Shown: positions 7,653 through 16,830 of the stretch, in pieces
Layout of the letters: the number at the start of each line of letters is the position of its first letter
How positions within the stretch are numbered: position 1 is the first letter of the stretch
Assembly (NCBI RefSeq): GCF_902493135.1
Contig: NZ_CABUOD010000026.1
Coordinates: forward strand, 5,208-69,207
Direction of reading: 5' to 3'
DNA: 64,000 nucleotides
Source of the DNA: an uncultured Parabacteroides sp.
GTDB lineage: Bacteria; Bacteroidota; Bacteroidia; Bacteroidales; Tannerellaceae
Notes under the pieces: generated by a model
Databases searched by the model: none
Seen by the model: the letters and a program-made list of their open reading frames with translations, nothing else
What the model was told of the DNA's origin: nothing
Translations under genes and position numbers: made by a program

Positions 7653-9203
7653 ATGAATAAAAACCTACTTATCCTATTCTGCCTGTTCTGCCTGATGCAG
7701 GTCTCCCGTGCACAGGACCCTATATTCGGCGAACCGCAGCATTCGACATTATCGGCAGACTCGCTGTCTGACGTAGTGGGCCTGATACCTGAAAGCCTCG
7801 ATGCAAACGTGGATAGTTTGCTCCATTCCTGGCACGTGCAATACTTTTCGAAGGTAGACGAGTATTGTCACGATGATGCGGAGAATGTCTATTTCCCCGA
7901 TTCTGTTTATGAAGAGCGGCTGGAACGTCTGCCGAGTGTGATCCGTCTGCCTTATAACGAGGTGGTGAGGGATTGCATCGACCTGTATGCCGGACGCAAG
8001 CGTGATCTGGTACGTTATATGTTGGGCATGGCGGATTTCTATTTCCCCATTATCGAACAGGTGCTCGACAAGCATGACCTGCCTTTGGAACTGAAGTATC
8101 TGGCTGTCGTCGAAAGCGCCTTGAATCCGGTTGCCCTTTCCCGTGTGGGGGCTTGCGGGTTATGGCAGTTCATGCTTCCGACCGGCAAGATATATGGTTT
8201 GGAGATCAACAGCCTGTTGGACGAACGGCGGGATCCGGAAAAGGCGACTGAGGCGGCCTGCAAGTATTTCAAAGACATGTATGCCATCTATGGCGACTGG
8301 AACCTGGTGCTGGCTTCCTATAACTGTGGTCCGGGCAATGTGAACAAGGCGATCCGCCGTTCCGGAGGCAAGACCGATTTCTGGGAGATCTTCCGCTTCC
8401 TGCCCCGTGAAACCCGTTCGTATGTGCCGTTGTTTATCGCTGCCAATTATATCATGAATTACTATTGCGATCATAATATTTGCCCGATGCAGACCAGCCT
8501 GCCGTTGGCGACCGATACGGTTATGGTGAGCAGCATGCTTCACCTGCAACAGGTTTCCGATGTGCTGGGGATCGACATCGAACAGCTTCGTGCGCTCAAC
8601 CCGCAATATAAACGGGATATCATTCCGGGAAATACGGAACCTTCCGTATTGAAACTTCCGGCATCGCAGACCTATGCGTTTGTCGACAAGGAGGATTCGG
8701 TCTATACGCATCGTATAGAGGAGCTGCTGGCCAACTGCGTACCGGTCCATGCCGCCGACGGATCGAAGAATCTCACGCTTGAGAAAATAACTCATGTGGT
8801 GGCTTCGGGCGAGAACATCTATACCATCGCGAACCGCTACGGCGTTACTCCGAAGGATATCCGCAAATGGAACGGGCTCGGTTCCAACCGTGTTGCCAAA
8901 GGCCGCCGCCTGCGTCTGCATGTCGATAACGGAGGGGTCGCATTTGCTTCCGCCAAGACAAAGAAGACCGAAAAGGCCGGAGCCGCAAAAGCGGAACAGA
9001 AGGCGACTCCTGTCGTTGCCAAGAGCCATCAGACGGCCCGCGTATCAGGCAAAAGTTTGACATATAAAGTGCAGTCCGGCGATTCGCTTTACTCCATTGC
9101 GAAGAAGTATCCGGGAGTTTCCACAGACGACTTGCAGAGAGCCAACGGGCTGACAAGTGCCGATATCCGGCCGGGGCAAGTCTTGAAAATTCCGGTCGTT
9201 TAA
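7653..9203 (+). CDS. LysM lytic transglycosylase (MltD-like)
   Basis: A 516-residue exported muralytic enzyme. A signal peptide covers residues ~1-20; the SLT domain has the catalytic Glu154 in VVESALNP, then GACGLWQFM at about 167-174 and the YNCGPGNVNKAI motif. Two LysM peptidoglycan-binding repeats follow, one around residues 377-425 and one at ~470-515, separated by an Ala/Lys-rich linker. The domain order matches MltD-type membrane-bound transglycosylases, which cleave glycan strands with formation of 1,6-anhydromuramyl ends. The symbol is withheld because orthology to E. coli mltD is not shown by sequence alone. It probably shares a transcript with the genes before it. Confidence 0.9.
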   Translation: MNKNLLILFCLFCLMQVSRAQDPIFGEPQHSTLSADSLSDVVGLIPESLDANVDSLLHSWHVQYFSKVDEYCHDDAENVYFPDSVYEERLERLPSVIRLPYNEVVRDCIDLYAGRKRDLVRYMLGMADFYFPIIEQVLDKHDLPLELKYLAVVESALNPVALSRVGACGLWQFMLPTGKIYGLEINSLLDERRDPEKATEAACKYFKDMYAIYGDWNLVLASYNCGPGNVNKAIRRSGGKTDFWEIFRFLPRETRSYVPLFIAANYIMNYYCDHNICPMQTSLPLATDTVMVSSMLHLQQVSDVLGIDIEQLRALNPQYKRDIIPGNTEPSVLKLPASQTYAFVDKEDSVYTHRIEELLANCVPVHAADGSKNLTLEKITHVVASGENIYTIANRYGVTPKDIRKWNGLGSNRVAKGRRLRLHVDNGGVAFASAKTKKTEKAGAAKAEQKATPVVAKSHQTARVSGKSLTYKVQSGDSLYSIAKKYPGVSTDDLQRANGLTSADIRPGQVLKIPVV

Positions 9204-9290
9204 CTTTTTCTGTCGCTTTCGGGAATATATCGCAAATATTTATATATATTTGCCTACCGACATATTAAAAAATACGGAAGGGCATTCGAT

Positions 9291-11585
9291 ATGAGCGACA
9301 TAAATGATACAAAAGACACAACAGACATGCAGCCTGACCAGGTGGCGAAACCTGTCCTCTCGGCTGACGAGCAGATGATTCAGGACGGCTTTGATGCGCT
9401 GTTACAGGATTACCTCAAGTCCAACCATCGCCGCAAGGTGGAACGTATAACCAAGGCGTTCAACTTTGCCAATCAGGCGCATGCCGGCGTAAAGCGTCGT
9501 TCGGGAGAACCTTACATCATGCACCCGATAGCCGTGGCGCGTATTGTCTGCCGTGAGATGGGACTGGGTTCCACTTCCATCTGTTCGGCCTTGTTGCACG
9601 ATGTGGTGGAAGATACCGAGTACACGGTCGAGGATATTAAGGATATGTTCGGAGAGAAGATCGCCCAGATCGTGGACGGCCTGACAAAGATCTCCGGAGG
9701 AATCTTCGGCGAGCAGGCGTCGGCGCAGGCGGAGAATTTCCGTAAGCTGTTGCTGACGATGAGCGACGATATCCGGGTGATCCTGATCAAGATTGCCGAC
9801 CGTCTCCATAACATGCGTACGCTGGGTTCCATGTTGCCTGCCAAGCAGTTCAAAATAGCCGGTGAGACGCTTTACCTCTATGCCCCTTTGGCACACCGTC
9901 TGGGGCTTTTCTCCATCAAGACGGAACTGGAAGACCTGAGCTTCAAGTATGAGCATCCGCAGGAATATGCCTTTATCAATCTGAAACTGAAGTCTACGGA
10001 AGCCGCCCGCAACACTTTGTTCGAGCACTTTGCCGTGCCGGTGGACAAGAAGTTGAAGGAGATGGGGCTCAACTACGAGATGCGTGCCCGTGTGAAATCC
10101 GCCTATTCCATCTGGAACAAGATGGAGAACAAAGGCGTCAGCTTTGAAGATATCTACGATATATATGCCGTCCGTATCATCTTCGACCCGCTGCCGGGTG
10201 TGGATGAGAAGAACCAGTGTTGGGATATCTATTCCGCCATCACGGATATCTACCGTATTCGTCCGGACCGTATCCGCGACTGGGTGAGCCGTCCGAAAGC
10301 CAACGGTTATCAGGCGTTGCACCTGACCGTGATGGGGCCTGACGGACAATGGGTGGAGATACAGATCCGCAGCCGCCGTATGGACGAGATTGCCGAGAAA
10401 GGCTTTGCCGCCCATTGGAAGTACAAGGAGCATAACATCGAAGAAGATACGGAGCTCGACAAATGGTTGCAGACCATTACCGAGATACTGGAAAGCCCGG
10501 ACCCGAACGCTTTGGACTTCCTCGATACGATCAAGCTGAACCTCTTTACCTCCGAGATATTCGTCTTTACCCCGAAAGGCGACATCAAGACGTTGCCCCA
10601 GGGAGCTACGGCTCTGGACTTCGGATATGCCCTTCACTCGGATATCGGAAACAAATGTATCGGCGCCAAAGTCAACCATCGTCTGGTTCCGCTCAGCCAT
10701 CAGCTGGCAAGTGGCGACCAGGTGGAGATCCTGACCTCCCGTTCGCAGAACCCGCAACCGGAGTGGCTGAACTTCGTCACGACTGCAAGGGCGCGTGCGA
10801 GAATCGACGCTTACCTGAAAAAGGCCCGCAAGGAGGCTGCAAAAGAAGGCGAGAGCAAGGTGATAGACGCGTTCAAACGCAACAATTTGGAGGTAAACAC
10901 GTCCAATATCGACAAACTGTGTATGTATTACGGCTTCTCCAAGCGTGAAGAGTTCTTCTATGCGGTAGAGAAAGGAGACGTGATCCTGCCTGAAAACATC
11001 CACAAGCTGTTGAAGGAGAAAACGGACAATGTCCTGTTCAAATACGTCAAGCAGGCGCTCCGGGTAGCAACGAAAGCGACTACCGGGAAGAAAGAGGAGG
11101 AGGAACAACCGAAAGAAAAGCCGAAATATGACAAGAAGAAGCCTTATATCCTGAAGGAGGAGGCTTTCGAACGCAATTACGTCATTGCCGATTGCTGTAA
11201 ACCGATTCCGGGCGACGAGTCGTTGGGCTTTATCAATGACGATGGCAACGTGGTAGTCCACAAACGTTCCTGTCCGATCGCCATGCGCCTGAAAAGCAGC
11301 TTTGGCGAACGCATCCTGAACACGGAATGGAGCAGCCATCACTCTTCATTCGAGGCGACGCTTGAGATTAAGGGGATCGACTCGATTGGCGTGTTGAACA
11401 CGATCACCCGCACGATTTCCGATGACTTCAATGTCAATATCATCCGCCTGCTGATCGAGGCGAAGGACGGCGTGTTCGAAGGAAGGGTAAAGATGAAAGT
11501 ACACGATGTGGAGGATATCCAGCGGATGTGCGTAGTCCTTTCCAAGATAAAGAACATCCAGTCTGTAGCCCGTGTGGCGGACTGA
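9291..11585 (+). CDS. RelA/SpoT family (p)ppGpp synthetase/hydrolase
   Basis: A 764-residue long RSH protein. The hydrolase domain keeps its metal site (His78 in MHPIAVAR and His103-Asp104 in LLHDVVED); the synthetase domain follows (VKSAYSIWNKMENKG, then RPKANGYQALHLTV); next come a TGS domain (FTPKGDIKTLPQGATALDFGYALH), a conserved Cys pair region (IADCCKPIPGDE) and a C-terminal ACT domain. An intact HD site suggests a bifunctional enzyme that makes and breaks the alarmone ppGpp. A TATATTTG -7 box lies at 9245-9252, giving a short leader. Confidence 0.95.
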   Translation: MSDINDTKDTTDMQPDQVAKPVLSADEQMIQDGFDALLQDYLKSNHRRKVERITKAFNFANQAHAGVKRRSGEPYIMHPIAVARIVCREMGLGSTSICSALLHDVVEDTEYTVEDIKDMFGEKIAQIVDGLTKISGGIFGEQASAQAENFRKLLLTMSDDIRVILIKIADRLHNMRTLGSMLPAKQFKIAGETLYLYAPLAHRLGLFSIKTELEDLSFKYEHPQEYAFINLKLKSTEAARNTLFEHFAVPVDKKLKEMGLNYEMRARVKSAYSIWNKMENKGVSFEDIYDIYAVRIIFDPLPGVDEKNQCWDIYSAITDIYRIRPDRIRDWVSRPKANGYQALHLTVMGPDGQWVEIQIRSRRMDEIAEKGFAAHWKYKEHNIEEDTELDKWLQTITEILESPDPNALDFLDTIKLNLFTSEIFVFTPKGDIKTLPQGATALDFGYALHSDIGNKCIGAKVNHRLVPLSHQLASGDQVEILTSRSQNPQPEWLNFVTTARARARIDAYLKKARKEAAKEGESKVIDAFKRNNLEVNTSNIDKLCMYYGFSKREEFFYAVEKGDVILPENIHKLLKEKTDNVLFKYVKQALRVATKATTGKKEEEEQPKEKPKYDKKKPYILKEEAFERNYVIADCCKPIPGDESLGFINDDGNVVVHKRSCPIAMRLKSSFGERILNTEWSSHHSSFEATLEIKGIDSIGVLNTITRTISDDFNVNIIRLLIEAKDGVFEGRVKMKVHDVEDIQRMCVVLSKIKNIQSVARVAD

Positions 11586-11591
11586 ATAGAA

Positions 11592-13715
11592 TTAGGCTTG
11601 ACATGGCTCCGCAAGTGAAAACTCGATCTCTTTTTGAACCGGACAGACATGGACTAACTTTACGTTGACCGGATCGCCTAAACGAAAGCGCTGTTTCGTC
11701 CTGCGTCCGGTCAACGTAAAGTTCTTTTCATTCCAGTCAAAATATTCATTCCCCAGTCTATGAACGGGGATCTGTCCTTCACATCGGATTTTGTCTAATT
11801 CGACAAGCAATCCCCAGGAAGACACATCGGAGATGATTCCGGTAAATACCCTTCCTTCTTTACCTTGCATAAACTCGGCTTGTTTATACCGCACGGAATC
11901 GCGTTCGGCGGCTTTCACGGACAACTCCATAGCCGAACAATGCTGGCATAGTTTCTCATATTTACTGCGCTGTGTGTTCGTATCACTGTCCAAATAAAGG
12001 GCCAATAAACGATGGACAAGCAGATCCGGATAACGCCGGATAGGTGAGGTGAAATGTGTATAATCATGAAACGCTAAACCAAAATGGCCACTATTGTCTG
12101 TCGTATATTTTGCTTTGCTCATCAAGCGGATCACCAATAAATCGATTTGACTCTTCTGTGCTTTATCCGTTATGCTTTCCAAAAACAGGTTAAGGCTCCG
12201 TGAAAAGCCGTTTCGTCCATTGCCTGTATCCAGTTTGTACCCGAAGCGGCGGGCTAATGCAACCAGTTTCTCCTGCCGGTCGATCACCGGAGCCGCATGA
12301 ATACGATAAATAAACGTTTTCCCCTTTCCTGGAGCCTGCATGTTGCTGACAGCCTGGGCGACTGTCCGGTTTGTCAGCAACATGAATTCTTCAATGAGTT
12401 TATTCGCATCATTCAATTCTTCCACATAAACTTGCAAAGGTTTGTATTCAGGATCCATACAAAACTTGACCGATCCGCGGTTAAAAGCGATAGCTCCGTT
12501 CTTGAATCTTTTTTCACGCAGCTTTTTCGCCAATCGGTCCAGTATCCGGATTTCTTCCTTGTATTTTCCCTTACCTGTTTCCAGTATCTGTTGCACTTCT
12601 TGATAAGTAAAACGATAATTACTTTTTATGACGGTCCGGCAAATGTCAAAGTTCCTGACATGGCCGTCTGCATCCAACTCGAAAATGACGGAGAAACACA
12701 ACCGGTCTTCTCCGGGACACAGCGAGCATAACCGATTGCACAAACGCTCCGGCAACATAGGAACCGTATGACCTACCAGATAGACCGACATGGCCCGCCG
12801 CTCGGCCTCCTTGTCTATCCCTGTATTCGGTTTTACATAATATCCCACATCGGCGATATGCACCCCGACTTCCCAATTCCCATTGTCCAGCCGGCGTGCA
12901 GAGAGGGCATCATCAAAATCTTTGGCATCTGCCGGATCGACGGTAAATGTTCTGATATGCCTGAAGTCTTTTCGCCTTGCGATTTCTTTTTCCGGTATGG
13001 CTGTGGCGATTCTTTGGACGGCCTTCTCCAGATGGTCCGGATACTTGTAAGGTAAGCCATGCTCGATCAGCAAGGCACGCATCTCTGCCACATGATCTCC
13101 AGCTTTTCCTAAAATCTCAATGACTTCTCCCGAAGGACATTTTTCACTCTCCGCCCAGGAGAGGATGCGCACAAGTGCTTTATCTCCCTTCTTTCCTCCT
13201 TTCAACAGGTGATTGCCGATAAAGACATTGATATAGCTGTTTTTGCTTTCGGTAATCAAGAAAGCGTGCTTGTCGGTGACTTGCAAACGGCCGGTGACCG
13301 TATGTTCTTTCCTTTCGAGTATTGCGATTACTTCCGCTTCCGGTGCAGGTCCCGTCCGTTTTGTCAGAAGTTTGACCCGTACCCGATCCCCGTCCAATGC
13401 ATGCAAGGAGTTCAACCTGCTTACTGCAATAGGGGGACTTCCATCGTCTGGAACAAACAAGTTATTACCAGTCCTTCGTCCTGCGAAACATCCGACCAGC
13501 GTAGAACCTTTGTTATTATAACGGTAATGTCCGCAGTTCACCTCTACAATATAATTCTCGTCTGCCAGATCATAAAGAATCTCTACGACCTGTAGTTTCC
13601 GTACCGGGTCAACTATACCTATACACTTGCTTATCTGTTTATAGCTAAACAGTTTATGGGGCGAAGACTTAAAAATAAATATAATAACATGTTGTAATAT
13701 ATATCTTCTTTTCAT
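11592..13715 (-). CDS. rnr: Ribonuclease R
   Basis: A 707-residue RNB-family 3'-to-5' exoribonuclease when started at ATG 13715 (MKRRYILQHV). A longer frame to 13805 exists, but its first 30 residues are unlike the family. Cold-shock OB domains occupy the N-terminal third; the RNB catalytic motif DPADAKDFDDAL sits near residue 260; an S1 domain near the C-terminus begins GRVFTGIISDVSSWG. RNase R degrades structured RNA and functions in rRNA and mRNA quality control. It is convergent with the RelA/SpoT gene, with only six bases between the stops and no strong terminator visible there. Confidence 0.93.
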   Translation of the reverse strand: MKRRYILQHVIIFIFKSSPHKLFSYKQISKCIGIVDPVRKLQVVEILYDLADENYIVEVNCGHYRYNNKGSTLVGCFAGRRTGNNLFVPDDGSPPIAVSRLNSLHALDGDRVRVKLLTKRTGPAPEAEVIAILERKEHTVTGRLQVTDKHAFLITESKNSYINVFIGNHLLKGGKKGDKALVRILSWAESEKCPSGEVIEILGKAGDHVAEMRALLIEHGLPYKYPDHLEKAVQRIATAIPEKEIARRKDFRHIRTFTVDPADAKDFDDALSARRLDNGNWEVGVHIADVGYYVKPNTGIDKEAERRAMSVYLVGHTVPMLPERLCNRLCSLCPGEDRLCFSVIFELDADGHVRNFDICRTVIKSNYRFTYQEVQQILETGKGKYKEEIRILDRLAKKLREKRFKNGAIAFNRGSVKFCMDPEYKPLQVYVEELNDANKLIEEFMLLTNRTVAQAVSNMQAPGKGKTFIYRIHAAPVIDRQEKLVALARRFGYKLDTGNGRNGFSRSLNLFLESITDKAQKSQIDLLVIRLMSKAKYTTDNSGHFGLAFHDYTHFTSPIRRYPDLLVHRLLALYLDSDTNTQRSKYEKLCQHCSAMELSVKAAERDSVRYKQAEFMQGKEGRVFTGIISDVSSWGLLVELDKIRCEGQIPVHRLGNEYFDWNEKNFTLTGRRTKQRFRLGDPVNVKLVHVCPVQKEIEFSLAEPCQA

Positions 13716-13941
13716 GTATTTCGGCACAATTGTACTAAAGTATATTCTATCCCTCAAAAAGAAGGGTGGAAAACAAATTCTCAAAAAATATCCGTCAATT
13801 GGCAAGGTCCCAACAAACGTTTAAAAAGCATATAGGCTTTTCTGGAATAGGTTATACCCTTTTTGCCGATATCCTATATCTTTTTTACAAAAATGTTATA
13901 GGTTTCGATTAAATGTATTGGGGAAATTTCCCCGGTTTACA

Positions 13942-14895
13942 TCAGGACAAGGAAATCAGATACCCCGTATAGCCGATATAGCAAGCTATCAAAATGATCC
14001 CTTCTATCCGTGTAATAGTCCGTTTCTTGAAGAACCAGCCGAAGATGTAAAGCAGCACGCAGGAGCCGATCAGTATGCCGAGATCCGTATTGGTGATTCC
14101 CTGTATGTTTAGCGGACTGATAGTCGCACTGCATCCCAAGACGAAGAATAGGTTGAAAAGGTTGGAACCGATCACGTTTCCGATCGCCATTTCGGGATTC
14201 TTCTTCAGGGCAGCCACGACCGATGTCGCCAGTTCGGGGAGCGATGTCCCTCCGGCAACCAGCGTCAGGCCGATGATCGATTCGCTGATTCCGAGGCCGC
14301 GGGCGATTCCTGAAGCGCCGTTCACGAAGAACTGTCCTCCGTAGATCAAGCCCGCCAGACCGCCTGCGATGAACAGGACGGACTTCCATACCGGCATCTC
14401 CTTTATCTCGGATTCGCCTTCGCCGCTGCCGTTGTGGGCAATGGCAAACGTGTAGCCTAAGAAGATAAGGAAAAAGCACAATAACAACATCCCGTCGCTA
14501 CTGCTGATCGTGTTGGTCGCGGCCTTGTTGATCAACACATCGTTCGCACAGATGAACAGGACGATGGAGGCCAGTATGCAAAGCGGTATTTCCTTGCTTA
14601 ACGTCCCTTTCGTGACGCGGATCGGAACGATGGCTGCCGTACAGCCTACGATCATCAATGTATTGAAGATATTGCTTCCGACCACATTCCCGATTGCCAG
14701 GTCGGCACTCCCTTTCAGGGCGGAGACGAGGCTGACGGTCAGTTCGGGAGCCGATGTCCCGAAAGCGACGATCGTCAGTCCGATCACCAGGCTGGAGATG
14801 TGGAAGCGCTTGGCTATCGAAGCAGCCCCGTCGGTCAGTGCGTTTGCACCGACCAGGATCAGGAGCAATCCGCCGATCAAAAGAACGATGTCCAT
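13942..14895 (-). CDS. Na+/Ca2+ antiporter family membrane protein
   Basis: A 317-residue CaCA-family exchanger with about ten hydrophobic helices in two homologous halves. The two alpha-repeat signatures are visible: VAFGTSAPELTVSL in the first half and VAGGTSLPELATSV in the second, with the ion-binding Glu in each and NVVGSNIFN / NVIGSNLFN partners. The closest named type is YrbG. It exchanges calcium for sodium or protons at the inner membrane. Its ATG overlaps the stop of the DUF3127 gene, so the two are probably cotranscribed. Confidence 0.9.
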   Translation of the reverse strand: MDIVLLIGGLLLILVGANALTDGAASIAKRFHISSLVIGLTIVAFGTSAPELTVSLVSALKGSADLAIGNVVGSNIFNTLMIVGCTAAIVPIRVTKGTLSKEIPLCILASIVLFICANDVLINKAATNTISSSDGMLLLCFFLIFLGYTFAIAHNGSGEGESEIKEMPVWKSVLFIAGGLAGLIYGGQFFVNGASGIARGLGISESIIGLTLVAGGTSLPELATSVVAALKKNPEMAIGNVIGSNLFNLFFVLGCSATISPLNIQGITNTDLGILIGSCVLLYIFGWFFKKRTITRIEGIILIACYIGYTGYLISLS

Positions 14896-15290
14896 TAGAA
14901 AGGCAGATCGTCGATCGGGTTGGCCGGACCGAAGTCAGGAACGGCAGATACGGCCGGGGCTGATGCCGGTATGACGTTCTCCGGAGTCATGGCTCCCGGT
15001 GCCGACTGGGGAGCGGCGGCCATCGGGCGTTCCACTTTCCAGGCGCTGATATTCGTGAACCAACGTCCCTGATATTCGCGGCTGTCTATGTCGAAAAATA
15101 CTGTGAGTTCTTCTCCGGGCTGTATGGCTGCCTGGTCGATGCGGTCTGCACCGAAAATCTGGAAGCATACTTTCTTAGGGTATTGGTCATGTGTTTCCAG
15201 GACATATTCCTGCTTTTTCCACTCGTTTCCGTTTTTGCTGATACCGCCTTGAACCGGCAGTACGGCGATGATTCTTCCCGTAATTTCCAT
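14895..15290 (-). CDS. DUF3127 protein
   Basis: A 131-residue protein with an OB-like N-terminal domain (MEITGRIIAVLPVQGGISKNG...WKKQEYVLETH) and a Pro/Ala-rich tail ending in PIDDLPF. The layout (OB fold, flexible tail, acidic-hydrophobic tip) resembles single-stranded DNA-binding proteins, whose tip recruits partner proteins. This is known of SSB and only an analogy here. It lies upstream of and overlaps the antiporter gene by one base. Confidence 0.85.
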   Translation of the reverse strand: MEITGRIIAVLPVQGGISKNGNEWKKQEYVLETHDQYPKKVCFQIFGADRIDQAAIQPGEELTVFFDIDSREYQGRWFTNISAWKVERPMAAAPQSAPGAMTPENVIPASAPAVSAVPDFGPANPIDDLPF

Positions 15291-15377
15291 GTTTCTTGTT
15301 TTTATTAAATTGCTGCGAAGGTACGATTTTCCTATGTAACAAGCTAATTCTTTAAAGTTGTTTTTATAGGCGGAGAA

Positions 15378-15746
15378 CTATTTGGGAGTTTCCAACACTT
15401 CGAATGCCTCCTTCATGGCGAGCAGTTCTTCCTTGATCTGTTTCAACCTGTTTACAATCTCTTCGTGGCGGATCGTCGTTTCGGGGTTCTCTTTCAGCTT
15501 TTGCCGGGCGCCGGCCAGCGTCATGCCCCTTTCTTTCACCAAGTGGTAGACCAGGCGTATCGCGTCGATGTCTTCCTGCCGGTAAGAGCGGGTCCCTTTG
15601 CCTGTCTTGCGCGGGTTGATCTGGTCGAACTCCTTCTCCCAGAAGCGCAGGGTCGATTCGTTGACGTCGAACATCTGCGCCACCTCGCTGATGGAGAAAT
15701 AGAGCTTTAGATTTTTATCTTTATTTAATGCCATCGTATTAAACAA
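15378..15746 (-). CDS. MerR-family transcription regulator
   Basis: A 122-residue protein with a MerR-type winged helix (YFSISEVAQMFDVNESTLRFWEKEF) and the family's second half (GTRSYRQEDIDAIRLVYHLV), then a coiled C-terminal helix. There is no metal-binding Cys cluster, so it is not a classical metal sensor. ATG at 15734 (MALNKDKN) is a likely alternative start. It sits 3 bases after the M23 peptidase stop, so the pair probably forms an operon. Confidence 0.88.
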   Translation of the reverse strand: MFNTMALNKDKNLKLYFSISEVAQMFDVNESTLRFWEKEFDQINPRKTGKGTRSYRQEDIDAIRLVYHLVKERGMTLAGARQKLKENPETTIRHEEIVNRLKQIKEELLAMKEAFEVLETPK

Positions 15747-15749
15747 TGT

Positions 15750-16736
15750 TTAATCCATAACCTGGCCGTGATTTTCGGCAATCTGTATCATGCGGTCGTA
15801 TTCTTCCGGAGTCAGGTCCATGTAGTAGTATTTGGACGGGTTGTCGTGTTTGCCGCGGACAATCACCTCGTAGTGGAGGTGCGGGCCGGTCGATTTCCCT
15901 GTATTGCCCACTTCCCCGATCACTTCTCCGCGCTTTACTTTCTGCCCGACACGCGCCCGGAACTTGCTCATGTGGCCGTAAAGCGTCTGGAATCCGTGTC
16001 CGTGATCGATCATCAGACAATTTCCGTATCCCTGTTTCCAGGCGGCAAAGGTAACGACTCCGTCGCCGGTCGCATAGATTTCCGTACCCACTTTGGCGGA
16101 AAAGTCCATGCCGGAGTGGAAGCGGGGAGTACGGTAGATCGGGTCGATACGCACGCCGTAACCGGACGCCGTACGTTTCAGGTCCTTATTGGCAATCGGC
16201 TGTATGGCGGGAATGCACTTGCTTCGTTCTTCCTGGTTCTTGCCCAATGTGATCAGCTCTTCCAGCGAGTTGGACTGGACATAGAGTTGTTTGCTCAGCA
16301 TGTCCATCTTCCGGGTGGTCGAGACGACCAGTTCGGGGTTGGACAGGCTCATCAGGTGTTCATACCGGTTGGTCCCGCCGAAGCCGGACTTGCGGACGGA
16401 TTCGGGGATCGATTCCGCCTGGAAGATCGCCCGGTAGAGGTTTTCGTCGCGTTGCTGCATGTCATCCAAGACCTCCAGCGCATTGGTCAGGCGCAACGAA
16501 AGCACTTCGTATTGCGTCTGCAACAGCTTGTTCTCCTTCTTTAGAAGCGATTCGACCGGCGAATCGAACGTGCGGGAAAAGATAAAGAAAATGCCTACGC
16601 CGATCACGATACCGATGCTCAGGTGGCGGAGCACACCGAAAAAACGGTCTTTGGCGGAGGGGTAAACGCGCTCGTAACTGAGCGTGTTGGGGTTATATAA
16701 GTAATATGTTTTTCTGCTTTTAAATAGTTTCATCAA
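15750..16736 (-). CDS. M23 family metallopeptidase (murein endopeptidase)
   Basis: A 328-residue membrane-anchored protein: one N-terminal transmembrane helix (residues ~36-52), a coiled-coil region with many Gln/Glu/Leu (residues ~60-175), and a C-terminal LytM domain with the zinc ligands in HSGMD and HLHYE. Such enzymes cut peptide cross-links in peptidoglycan. All metal ligands are present, so it is expected to be active and not only an activator. The short intracellular tail begins with a Tyr/Arg-rich stretch (MKLFKSRKTYYLYNP), common for this Bacteroidales family. Confidence 0.92.
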   Translation of the reverse strand: MMKLFKSRKTYYLYNPNTLSYERVYPSAKDRFFGVLRHLSIGIVIGVGIFFIFSRTFDSPVESLLKKENKLLQTQYEVLSLRLTNALEVLDDMQQRDENLYRAIFQAESIPESVRKSGFGGTNRYEHLMSLSNPELVVSTTRKMDMLSKQLYVQSNSLEELITLGKNQEERSKCIPAIQPIANKDLKRTASGYGVRIDPIYRTPRFHSGMDFSAKVGTEIYATGDGVVTFAAWKQGYGNCLMIDHGHGFQTLYGHMSKFRARVGQKVKRGEVIGEVGNTGKSTGPHLHYEVIVRGKHDNPSKYYYMDLTPEEYDRMIQIAENHGQVMD

Positions 16737-16830
16737 ATATTTTCTTGCTTGGATACGTGCAAAAATAATAATTTGCTGTACTTTTGCAAATTGTTTTTCA
16801 GAATATTAACGAGACTATATAGAATAGATT

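Noticed and set aside
9402..11342. Long antisense open frame opposite the RelA/SpoT gene
   Set aside because: Shadow frame of a highly conserved gene; its translation resembles no family. The same holds for the long frames opposite alaS, purL and the sulfatase.
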